Program-made: the position numbers and the translations under genes
Shown here: one piece after another, positions 10,930-33,052 of the stretch
Layout: every line of letters starts with the position of its first letter
Numbering within the stretch: the first letter of the stretch is position 1
Assembly: GCA_963070105.1 (NCBI GenBank)
Contig: OY718808.1
Location: 1,590,738-1,654,737 of the forward strand
Source: Litomosoides sigmodontis
Lineage: Eukaryota; Nematoda; Chromadorea; Rhabditida; Onchocercidae
Length of the DNA: 64,000 nt
Reading direction: 5' to 3'
The notes under the pieces: model-generated
The model's database searches: none
Seen by the model: only the letters and a program-made list of their open reading frames with translations
Told to the model about the DNA's origin: nothing

Positions 10930-11511
10930 TCACAAGCAACATCCTTCTTCACATTTTATGTTTGGTAGGCATTCATCGTCATTGCTACATTCTACAAGCA
11001 ATGAAATTAAAAATTAAAAAAAAATTTAATTTTCAAAAAAAAATTTAATTTTTCATGATTATTTAAGTTAAAAATCAAGTTAAAACCGAACTTCATCCGT
11101 TTTATGGGTCACGTTCACTGCGCTCAGCCTATCAATCACTTCTAATTATCAGAGTAAATAACTAGCAGTGTCCAAACGTTCATCAAATCATTTGGCAAAA
11201 ATCACCGCTTAATTTTAATTTTCAAGTGCTAAAGTTAAATTCTCCCTAAATTTCAAATTAAAAATTAGCTTAAAATAGTTGTGGAATTTACCTTCATGTG
11301 CGCCGTAGTCATCAACAGTCACGTATCGAACTGGATTTCGTCCCACGCGTATCTTCACCATCCGTGTGTCGGTGCATGGCTTCTTCTTCGCAAGATGTTT
11401 CGAATACATTTGAAGAGCTCTTGACATGCATCCGTCAGCTTGCAGTACGTGGAACACTAACAAGCTTATTGCAAGTATTAAGTAACCACAAGGCAATTTT
11501 AATTTTCCCAT
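10930..11511 (-). CDS. Small secreted cysteine-rich peptide precursor
   Basis: Two exons, 11511-11292 and 10991-10930, join in phase 1 (donor GAAG|GTAAAT, acceptor CTTGTAG), giving 93 residues. Residues 1-25 form a signal peptide (MGKLKLPCGYLILAISLLVF then HVLQA) with cleavage predicted after VLQA. The mature part of about 68 residues has seven cysteines. Two lie early (DGC, KKPC), then a basic segment follows (MVKIRVGRNPVRY), and a compact terminal cluster C-x5-C-x5-C-x3-CC begins at the exon junction, ending KCEEGCCL and stop. The CC doublet and spacing suggest a disulfide-stabilised fold, but no known family can be assigned. An earlier in-frame ATG at 11538 exists; the ATG at 11511 is preferred because it starts directly with a normal signal peptide. 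Secretion is well supported, function unknown. Confidence 0.75.
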
Positions 11512-12093
11512 ATGTTGAAAATTGCAAGTGAAATTCAAATCAAATTTAAAAAATTGAAATGAGGAAGAAGAGTGAATTCAGGATTGCAATCAAAAATTAA
11601 TGCCAAAAGATCTGAAAAAAATATTAAAAGTATTTTAGGATGAAGATGCTAGAGGACAATAAAACGCGCAAAAAAACCAGGAGATGATGAAACATGGAAT
11701 CAAAATTTAATTTCACATTGAATGAAATGTTCGTTTTAATCGTTGGCACTCTTATGTCTTACTAATTTTGTTCGCCTTCTTACTTCCAATATTTAAATTT
11801 TCTTTTTAAGGTATACAAAAATCGGCCAACTATTATAACTATGATAAAATTTAAGTGAAAAGATACCATGCAAACAAAATTCTGAAAATTGAAATATGTT
11901 TAATTTCAAATTTACAACGATCTATTAACTTTAGGAACGACTCATTTTCAATTTCAATTTCTGATTGCCCCGTAATGCATTCCCAATCAGGAACTGAAAG
12001 ACTGAAATCGCTCGTTCCTAATTTTAGTGAAAGATTGAAAATTTTGAAATTAATATAACTTAATTTGACAATTGAACTCACGGTACATCATCT
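11512..12093. other. Non-coding spacer upstream of the cysteine-rich gene
   Basis: AT-rich with no supported exon. Short open frames on both strands at about 11850-12080 are mirror images of one another and show no splice sites. Confidence 0.45.
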
Positions 12094-12492
12094 ATGTGTG
12101 AAACAGATAACATGAAACGGATAATTCTGATAATCATTCTTCGACAGATGGACAGGTTGGATGGACGACTGACCGCTGTGGCTATCTCTCAACCAATTGA
12201 TGACATCGTTACCTTACATGATGAAAGTATTATTGTCCCTCCAAGCAGGACACTTAGAGGGTCAATTCGTTGTCTTCTGCGATTAACTCTCAGTTTCCTC
12301 TTGCTGAGGTCATCCGACATTTGCATATTCTTAGCATTGCGATGTTTGATGAATAAAGAGAGCGATTCCGTGTTCGTGAAAGTGAGTAAACATCCATGTG
12401 CTCATAAATATATATATCATACATCCAGGTTTAACGTACGTCAAGTGCTAAACAATGAGATAGCGCTAGCAAACAAGGACAACCTGAAATAA
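12094..12492. other. Coding-like island, strand unresolved
   Basis: The island is GC-richer than its surroundings and open on both strands. On the plus strand an ATG at 12094 (and a second just after CGACAG, about 12148, starting MDRLDGRLTAVAISQPIDD) runs to a good donor GTGAAA|GTGAGT at about 12380. On the minus strand the same DNA reads MQMSDDLSKRKLRVNRRRQR..., a more typical soluble composition, ending near a possible donor TGTAAG|GTAACG. One of the two is probably an exon or an exon relic; the choice cannot be made by eye. Confidence 0.3.
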
Positions 12493-13186
12493 GCAAATTT
12501 GATCTTTTTTTTGAAACCTCATTTTTTCATTGTTCAAAAAAACTTGTTAATATATTACAAAAAAAAACTTGTAAGCTTTTTTTAAGACAAGAATTGCATC
12601 AACCAATTATGAATAGTTTAAATTTTTTCCAAAATTCTTAAACTAAAAACGTGTCAGTAAGTATTTACTCCAATTTTTACAGTGAAATATATTTTAACGC
12701 TGATAAGTTCAAATTTTTGTGCATTTTTGTATGTCTAACTCTTTCACCTTTTATATTACTTAACTTTCAGGTTAAGTAATGGGAAAATTACATTGCTGGG
12801 ATAGCATTCATCAAAAGAGCAATATTATAAATTTCAAAAAATCATTTCTAATCCCTTTAATTAGCGTATAAATTACGATGGAAATGATAGCCTCTTAAAT
12901 TGTTTTGTAGAATTGATTAGAACTAAATATTGTAATTTCTTTCAACACACATTCTTCGGTGGAATTAACAAGGCAAATTTTGAAGCAAATTTTCTGAAGT
13001 TGAATTTTAGCCTTCGTTTTCTTTATTACATTCAAAATTTAGCTTTTATAACAAAATGATAATTAATTAATTGATTAATTAATTTTGCAAATATTTGCTT
13101 TTTTTGCTCTTTTTTCTTTCGTGTTAACTCATCGACAATTTCATTTCAAAACTTCGCACTTAAAAAGTGCTAAATTTAAATGTTAG
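12493..13186. other. Non-coding spacer
   Basis: AT-rich, with ATTAATTA-type repeats near 13060-13085. No coding signal seen. Confidence 0.45.
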
Positions 13187-13367
13187 CATTGAGTGTTCCT
13201 GTAAGACTTTAAAACTTTCGCCAGTTGATGATGGAAGAAGTGAGAAGTTTCATAATGAAACCTCACAATTACAAATGCGTCGTAAATCACAAATTTTTGA
13301 TGAATTACTTGAGAGGAAGGCAATCAACTATTATTTCATTCACTCTTCGCATTTCTCCTTTTGCTAA
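13187..13367 (+). CDS. Possible 3'-terminal exon, unknown
   Basis: After the acceptor AATGTTAG a frame stays open for 59 codons to a stop at 13367. It reads IECSCKTLKLSPVDDGRSEK and later LQMRRKSQIFDELLERKAIN. The charged, helix-like composition is what a real exon would show. No upstream partner was found with the required phase (two bases carried in). Unrecognised; could be chance. Confidence 0.28.
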
Positions 13368-16149
<2,782 letters not shown>

Positions 16150-16241
16150 GCAACACGAGGGGAGGGATTCGAACTTGCGGCGCCCAACCAGACATCCTAC
16201 CCACTTAAGCGTGCGCTTGAACCACTACGCTATCCACACCG
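16150..16241 (-). mobile_element. tRNA-derived (SINE-like) Pol III element, head region
   Basis: On the minus strand a perfect A box TAGCGTAGTGG (16232-16222) is followed after about 47 bases by a B-box match AGTTCGAATCC (16175-16165), the internal RNA polymerase III promoter of tRNA genes. The segment is GC-rich in AT-rich surroundings. It starts GGTGTGG, but the 3' side has no matching CCACACC, so the acceptor stem is absent and it is not a working tRNA. A tRNA-derived SINE or an old tRNA pseudogene is the best reading. The length of the element's body and any target-site duplication could not be defined. Confidence 0.6.
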
Positions 16242-16660
16242 AACACGACTGTGCATTCCATGCTAATTCAAGTAAATGGCACTTTTGAACTTTATGATTT
16301 TGAATATTTTAAAATATTTGCTCTGCATTAATAATACTTGTTCAGCTTATTGCATTAGTTTCAAAAAAAATTCGATTATTTTAGCTTAAAATAGCAATTA
16401 ATTTCGTCACAGTACGAGTGAAAACGTATGAAAGCTATCAGATGCATTAAAAAATTTCTTTTTCCTCGATTATTACACATCGTTGTATTCCCTATGATTT
16501 GATCAATTTTCAAGCCTGTAATTTGTTAAAATTATAAACATAAATGGTTCATTGATAAAAGTTAAGGACTAATTTTAGAAATTCAAATTTTCACAAATTT
16601 ATTTAAACGTTACCATTTGAGAATATCCCCAAAAATTTTCGCAATATATTTCCATGATGT

Positions 16661-16700
<40 letters not shown>

Positions 16701-16844
16701 ATTTCGTGTGGCGTGTGCGTGTGTGTGTTGCGCGTACAGATAGATAGATGACTTAAGTTGGCAAACTTCCATTATTTCGTTTCTTTCGATGGAATAGGAA
16801 CGACAGAAATGCGTCTGATTTGATGATCGGAGATTTTTTTCATT

Positions 16845-16905
<61 letters not shown>
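16661..16905. repeat. Two (GT)n microsatellites
   Basis: GT tracts at about 16661-16699 (followed by imperfect GTGCGT words to about 16735) and at 16846-16905. Open frames through them encode His-Thr or Val-Cys repeats and are not genes. Confidence 0.95.
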
Positions 16906-25788
<8,883 letters not shown>

Positions 25789-25899
25789 TCATTGATAGTC
25801 GATATTTGCGCTGCTCATTCTTCCTTATCACCAAAAGTAAAGTTTATTTCTGCATGAAAATGACTGCAATCATTTCATTTCGCAATTTTTTGCTTTCAG

Positions 25900-26178
25900 T
25901 TATTCATCGCTGAGAGTTCTGCAAGGCCTGCATCAGTCAGCCTGTAAGCCATTGATTGTTGCAAGGATTGTTGTTCGTTTCCTCTTTTTTTTCAACTTTT
26001 AAGAAAGCATTTTCATTTTATAGTTTTTTTCACTGAGCGCATTATGCGCTTTATTACTAATTTCGATGCTAATTTCGATATATATTGAAGGGACGATGAG
26101 GAAGAGGATGAATTGAACAGCGAAAAAAAAGTTATTGAAAAACTTCTTTCAAACTTTTACGCTTTGGGGTTTTTTTAA
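25900..26178 (+). CDS. Possible 3' end of an acidic protein, two exons
   Basis: After the strong acceptor TGCTTTCAG an exon 25900-25943 reads LFIAESSARPASVSL and ends on the donor CCT|GTAAGC. It joins in phase with 26091-26178 (leucine codon split across the junction), giving DDEEEDELNSEKKVIEKLLS and then NFYALGFF and stop. The run of acidic residues followed by a charged helix is protein-like, and the phases agree. The second acceptor (TATTGAAG) is poor. The upstream exons would lie across the 2-kb triplet array, making that array intronic, but none was found. Confidence 0.33.
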
Positions 26179-27623
26179 GGAATTTTTTGTTCTATTAGCA
26201 GTTAAATGTAAGTGTTCATTTCAGTTTAATATTGAGGAAATAAAAATTTACGATAGCGATCTTATCAACTTATTAATTGTTTGCTAAGAAATTGCAACTG
26301 CAATTTTAGCAAACAATTAATGCCTTCATTGCAAGTTTACAAAGTGAGAAAAAAAACCCACAACATCAAATTTTGCATTAAATGAATCAGCCGATAAAAT
26401 GACCGTAATGAATGAAATTGAAATAAATGTTCGTGCAAAGCTAGAGGAATAGCTTAGCATTGGTGAGGTGTGATAAAATGTTTGGATAAATTGAAAAGAG
26501 TGAAATTGAACTGAAACAAAAAAAAAAAAAAAAACTAATCGTTTTAGTGAAACGACGGTTGATAGGTTTTGAAAGCTAACAAACACCGCGGAAATATTAT
26601 CAGTGCAATAATTTTTCCAAGTCCATTTGAAATTACAAAAAAAAAAAATGAAGAAATACTTTAAGGAATTTTGATGAAAAATCAAAAAAATATGTTACTT
26701 ATGAATTAATTAATTCATTCATTTTTAGAGTTTAGCTAATTTATAATGACTAATAGTATTATGGTCGCTACATTTATACACTTCCTACTCTGCCCTTTAC
26801 CAATTAACTAATTAACAAAAATTAACTAATTGTTTTGATAGCTTTTATATGAACGATGATTGCCTGACTTATAACTCTAACTTACTATATTTAAATATTA
26901 ATGAAACTTCAGGATTAACCTCTTTTTTCTAAATTTCCAGATTAGTCTTCATTTCTTTCTTATTTCTTTCCTTCGAAAAAGTAATACTTTGACAAACAAA
27001 ATGATTTGAAAAAAAAATTAACAGAAGCGTTATGGTAAGCTTTTTCTTGTGCTTTTCAATTTTACGATGAAATGGATGAATTGATGGAGACTGTTTAGAG
27101 ATGTGTAAGGTGTGCGGTAATTATAGGTTACTTCGAAATGGGTACGTCAAGCAGTAATTTAGGGATAGCTATCAGGTAGGTATGAATATGGAAGAGGTAA
27201 CATTGGCATTTTTTGTTCATTCATTTCTTTATGAATGCGTTGACAGTGTTCTACGATCGTCCCACTGACCACCACCATTAATCCTGAATTTCGCAAAAAT
27301 TTTTTCCAATTTTTATTTTTTCACTTAATTTTAATTTTTTTTTTAAAAATTTTTTCAAAACTGTATTGTTACACCTATCTTTACTTAGACATATCTCTTT
27401 TGGATGCAGAAGAGAGAAGAAGAGGAAGAGAGGGAGGGGGAGAAAGAGAAAGAGAAGGGATATTTTGGTGATGACTGAGTGATGAAACATTGTGAAAAAT
27501 GAGGTTCTTTTACTTCTTTCTTCTCAATTTAACAAAAATTTCCTTTTTTTTTTGTTTCATTTTTTTTCCTTTGTTGCAATTTAGGAGTACATATGCATAT
27601 GTGTGCGTGCGTGTGTGTGTGTG

Positions 27624-27655
<32 letters not shown>

Positions 27656-29744
27656 CGTGTGTGTGTGTGTGTGTGTTATATGTAAAAGTTAAGTTCGTAA
27701 ATGAAATGGTTTTTTTTTCGTTCTTCTAATTCTGAAGTGAGTAGTTGGAGCAATTTGGATGATTGTCACTTGTCACTCAAAATGTGCTTCAACTTTTTGC
27801 TTTATTGTAAATGAACGAAGACCTCGTCGAACGATTCTCCACAAAATTCAAATTAAAAAGAAAAAAAAACCATTTCATCAACAAATCACTCAATTCACTC
27901 AAACTCACTCATTCAGTTCTAAAAAAAGAAAGAAAAACAAAAATTCATTTAAACTTTTTTTGTTTCATTCAATCTACACTTGAAAAAAATTTTGCAAAGT
28001 AAAAGCATAAAAAAGATAAGTGGAAGATATTATTTTTGCATATTCGTTCGTCTCATTTCATTCAATCATTTTTAAATCTTTTTTTTTTCATTAATTGCAT
28101 TTCGATGCTTGGTAATTTATTGGTTCGCTTATCATTTTTCAATAATTATTTACGAAATCTTTCATTTTTTTTCTTGAATAGTAAAAAATGTCTTTATGTT
28201 ATCTTCTTTTTTTTTTTCGTGTAACTGTCGTACATTTCTTGTACATATCCGATAGCTATCACTAAACCGCATCATTTATATCTTATCAGATAGATAAGTG
28301 TCCTGTAGTTGCATGGTCATTTTATGAAATGCATTTATCATATTTATATTTTATATTGAGAATTTCAAATTCGCTAAAGTTTGCACTATTAGAAATGTAT
28401 GAGTGAAATTTTTACAAGCACTAAAATCTTTTTCTTTTCTTTTCCTCTTTTCTAGAGCCTTACAAAATGTAGGCAACACTGTTAAATTATAAATCCCATT
28501 ATTGCAGCTATCATTAATGCACTTTATTGCTCAATTTTAATATGTCGCATTTCAAAATTTGCATTTTTTTTTTAAAAGGATAGCAATTCACGTACAATTT
28601 GCTAGTTCACGTCTCTGCTCCTCCTCGCTTCCTCAGAAATGAAAATGACGAAGCAATTCATGAAAATTGCTATTACATTTTTTTCAAATGTAATAATAAA
28701 ATTTGTTCTCAATGACCAATGAATAATTAATTCATTTCAATTGTTTGTTGCAAATGCCACATAAGTGAGGGCAAATTTGAGCAGAAAAAGAAGGAGCGAA
28801 GAAGGATGTGATTTTTCCTTCTGTTTCATACTTCAATATGCAATGGGAACATTTTACATCATTGGCATATAATCAACAGGTGCTATAATAAATCTCATTA
28901 TTACAATCAAAACCGTTCCTTCCACTCCTTTCTCTCCTCCTCCTCAAATATCAAATGGAATTTGTATCAGTTTGGTTCGCGCTCTCTCTCTCTCTCTCTC
29001 TCTATCTCTCTTTTTCTCTCTGTATCCTCAATTTAATTCATTTAATTTATCAGAATTATATGTTGCATTCACATAGCTGGTGGGTGCTTTTTTCCCATTC
29101 AAATTTTTGAAATGTTCTATTTGTCCTTTGACATGTGGAATATTAACTGCTTTGCCATTGCTATCCTTTTTCCTGTAACATTTCTCAGGTACTTAAAATA
29201 TCTCAATAATAATAATAATGATAATAATAGTAGAGATAATAATAATAATAACAGTAATAAAAAGAATAATAATAATGGTATTAATAAGTAATGAAAATAA
29301 CAACGATAATTAATGATAATAATAAAATATTAATAAAAATCTAATTCTGTCATATCATTTACATGCAAAAGGCGTATGTGAGATACGTGAAAGTTGCCAT
29401 ATTCAGGTTCACGGCATTGCCATATTCACGTGTCGTAACGAATTCCTAATGCATATAGCTTTATTTTGCCATCTTTCTGGATGTTGAAATTTTCCGATAT
29501 GATAAAATGAAATGATAAACTTCTATTAGACATTCGTAACACTATCTGTTCGATTATCATTGTCACTAATCTAGCACTGTACCATACCAATTGAGCTACA
29601 AGATTTTATGGAATTTAAAAGTGAAAAATAAACGATTGACAAAATTTGTTCAATTAAATTAGAAATCAATCAATTAAGAAGTAAACCAACACTTACGAAA
29701 TCCACTAATTACTCTTTCATAATTCATATTGTTCTCATCTTAAA
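26179..29744. other. Non-coding stretch with hairpin and microsatellites
   Basis: Contains the hairpin at 26272-26321, a GT tract at 27600-27677, CT tracts near 28982-29015 and interrupted AAT-type repeats at 29205-29330. The 119-residue minus frame at 26326-26685 is antisense to a short charged plus frame (about 26350-26450) and has no splice context. Overlapping Lys-rich plus frames at 27759-28002 may be chance. Confidence 0.4.
26272..26321. repeat. Near-perfect compact hairpin
   Basis: ATTAATTGTTTGCTAA at the left pairs with TTAGCAAACAATTAAT at the right; inside, AAATTGC pairs with GCAATT. The stem has about 22 pairs with a small internal bulge and a tiny loop. AT-rich, 50 bases in total. 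Confidence 0.75.
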
Positions 29745-29957
29745 ATGACTTTTATCAAGCAGCTAAATAAAATTATTAATTTTGTAAAATTTCCAAACGA
29801 ACAATCATTACTGCCAGTACTGATAACACAGTTGATGCATGTATCAGTGCTATTATTGTATTTGTACTGTAACGTGTACATGGTACGTGTACAATTATTT
29901 GCTGTCTATCTACCCATAATTAAAGCATTAAAATGGATGATTCACATGCCGCAGTGA
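29745..29957 (+). CDS. Possible small membrane protein, unknown
   Basis: An ATG at 29745 opens 70 codons beginning MTFIKQLNKIINFVKF. A hydrophobic middle (about residues 22-46, LLPVLITQLMHVSVLLLYLY) and a second hydrophobic part (about 47-60) would suit one or two membrane passes. No splice sites bound it and no homologue is recognised. The length is within what chance gives in DNA of this composition; codon use is mildly coding-like. Confidence 0.25.
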   Translation: MTFIKQLNKIINFVKFPNEQSLLPVLITQLMHVSVLLLYLYCNVYMVRVQLFAVYLPIIKALKWMIHMPQ

Positions 29958-32082
29958 TTTGCTAATATTTCAATATTTCAAAAAGCAGGCAGGCACATCT
30001 GTACACATTTGCTGTCATCACAATGTTAAGTATACAATACATTGCGAAATTGTTCTATTAGTCTCATAACTTGCACGCTAAGCAAAGCAGCGCTAATAAA
30101 ATACTTTTTTTTTTTTAATTTTAAATTTTGCAAAAAAAAACATTCGAGCTTTTGTTAATTTAAATAAAACAACAGGAAATGCTATAGCGAATACTGTAAG
30201 CACAATATATGATACATTCAATATTGACGAAATAAATCATTTCGTTGAAAATGTAAAAATAAATCATTTAGTTTATTGCGCATTTATTATAAGTTCGATA
30301 ATTCAAAATGATACTTGCCGACTCGCTTACCGTATGATCGATGCGAATTATGTGAATAAGTAAGCATGCGTATGCTTAATCTCTTTAATTGATAAAATGA
30401 GTGGAAGAAAAGAGATGAAATAATGAATGTAATTGGACAGGCACATTTATCTATCCATTGTTTACCTAATCACTGTCAAATAAGCAATTCATTTTAATTG
30501 TGATTAAATTTGAATAATTATTATTATTAAGCATAATTAAAGTACAATCAAATTTCTGCTATATTTCACATCATCATCATTCATGCATTATCACAGCATT
30601 ATTGGATAAGCGATTCTGAAATTTTCTCTTAATAAGCAATATTTTCAAACATTTAATTAATTAAAAAACAATAATTTCAACGACTAAAAAATTATTCAAT
30701 TTTTCTAGCATATTTGAAATTTCAACAATTTCCAAGGAGTTTTTTTTTCTCATAACTTTTCAGAAAGATAATTTATTCACTATTTTATTCGCTTAGCTTT
30801 TCTGATAATTAAAACGAATATTTTACCTTGAAGATATAATTTATTAACGTTTTTCACATTCTCATTCCTCTTTAGGCTAATTTGCTGAAATTTTAAAAAA
30901 AAAATTTTAAATGGTTTGCAAAGGCAAAGTAACAATTAACAACGTTCCTTTATTTAAATAATTTGTGTTGTGATAGTGCTAAATCGAAACTAGGATTGAT
31001 GGAAATATATATTTAGAGAAACAGAATACAGTATGATGCAATACAGTGAAGTACCGTATGACGGCAGCAGGGTACGGCACAGTACAGCACACCGTCTCTT
31101 CCTCCTCCTCTCCTCTACACTCTCACAAACAATTTCCATTCATCCATCCCTCTTGGCAAATGTTCAAAACGTGAAATTTAAATGTATTTTGTTGATGAAA
31201 AATGATTGGACTGATTTGGGTAACGAATGAACTATAAATGTTCAGTTTGTCCTCTCTGTCGAATTATTTCATACCGTTTTTGCACTCTTTAAATAATGCT
31301 CTTTTTTTTTAAATAAACTTTTTAATGAAAATTTTATTTCTAATTTTATTTCTTTTCAAAGCTATAATTTAGAATTGTTAATAGTTTTTGCGAAAGAAGC
31401 ATTTAAATCGTTTTATTATTAATTCATATTCCTTTCGCCCTATTAGCTATCAGTCGAAAAGCAAAGGGTGTAACTGCTCAACGTGAAATTACGAAAAGTT
31501 ATAAATTTAGTATGCATATAGTTGCGTGATTTTAACTGTTCTCAAAGCTACTTGTAGTTGGAGTAAAGGACAAAGGTTAATTTGATTAAATTTCTCCCAT
31601 TTAGTAGGAACGAAGATTGGACTTTTTTTTTCCCTAAAAAAAGGTTATATGTACAGATAGTTAGCGTCACATCTAAAGGTTCAGTAAATTTCGAATGCTT
31701 TTAACATTTTAGTTATAACTAAAATTACATCTAAAATATAAATATTGGTTATTTAGGAGTTTATTTTACGGGCTACAGCAGCTTACTGTAGCCAAAAAAG
31801 GGCAGAAAAAACAATATTGCTTTAAAATTTAAATCAATACAACTAAGTATTAAATTATTCTTACGCTTTAATTCATTTCTACCAATAATTTATGTTTTCT
31901 TAAGCATAAAATCATTTTTTTTTCTCTTAAAATTGTCAAACACTTTGCAACATTCAATACGATGAATGACCAAAATATTCTCTCGTCCAAAAATTAAATG
32001 AGAAATACTTTAGCATTTCCAAATTTTTCATTTTTAATTTTTGATTAGATGAAAAAGTAACGTGGAATGAGCAAGAGGAAAG

Positions 32083-32132
<50 letters not shown>

Positions 32133-32986
32133 ATTTCATTACAGCTCTCACAAATTTCATTCATTTAATAAATTGTGTTAGAAATCTTAATTCACACTGT
32201 AAAATTAACATTTTTTTCATAATATAAATGTGAATCAACATAATATAAAATCATAGTATAAATTTTGAATCGAACTGTCACCAAACACTACCGATCAGTG
32301 CTATCATATCTTTCTTTCCTATCGTTGTGAATTACAACGATTATGTTAAACGATGATCTTCCTTTTTTTTTTCGTTTAGCAATTAGCCGATCGAATTTTC
32401 TTTTTGAAAATTACTTTAGAAATTTTTGTTATTTCATTCAAATGATTTTGTAATATGAGAAATTGATATTTAACAAAAAAACAAAACGAACAAAAACCAT
32501 TCCATTGAGTTATTTAGCTATGTTAGCTAAATGTTGCTGCTCATTTTAACGAGAGATATTTGCTTTATTTCGCTTTTGAAAACTAAAAAAAATTTTTTAT
32601 TTAATTCAAAAGTATTGTTATAAATGGTGTTACTTTACTGCAAAGAGTTTATTTTTGTTGAGAAGTGGTGGACGGTTGAGGAGAATTTTAGCTTTAATTA
32701 AGCATTTTCCAACGATTATTTTACTTTCAACAGTTAAGTTCCATTCCTCTCATAACTTGTTACAGTGAGTTAGTTGCATGTCAATTGGGAGGGCGAACGA
32801 TCACTTCTTTAAAATGAAAACTGTTAGCTTCATCATTTACATGTATTTGAAATTGGTTCGATTAAATTAGCTCGATGAATTTACCTCAATTAGAAAGAAA
32901 TAAAATTAATTTTAGGAAAAATCACTCATTTCAAATTTTCATTGTTTGATTGGTCTTCTTTTTTTTTTGGCTTTTGCTTGTTATAG
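29958..32986. other. Non-coding stretch
   Basis: AT-rich, with an AC microsatellite at about 32084-32130. A 65-residue frame at 31033-31230 has a GC-richer start but no other support. Nothing else seen. Confidence 0.45.
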
Positions 32987-33052
32987 GTGAATAATCAAGG
33001 ATATCACACCTGTCATCAACAGCGGCTGATCGATGTTATTGTAAAGTGTTGA
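32987..33052 (+). CDS. Possible 3'-terminal exon, unknown
   Basis: A long pyrimidine tract ending TTGTTATAG precedes 21 codons reading VNNQGYHTCHQQRLIDVIVK then C and stop. The acceptor is strong and the composition protein-like, but no upstream exon was found. Short enough to be chance. Confidence 0.25.
   Translation: MNNQGYHTCHQQRLIDVIVKC

Noticed and set aside
16150..16241. Functional tRNA gene
   Set aside because: A and B boxes are present, but the 5' GGTGTGG has no complementary 3' strand and no acceptable anticodon arm was found.
26326..26685. 119-codon minus-strand frame
   Set aside because: Phe- and Ser-rich, runs through long T tracts, and part of it is antisense to a charged plus-strand frame.
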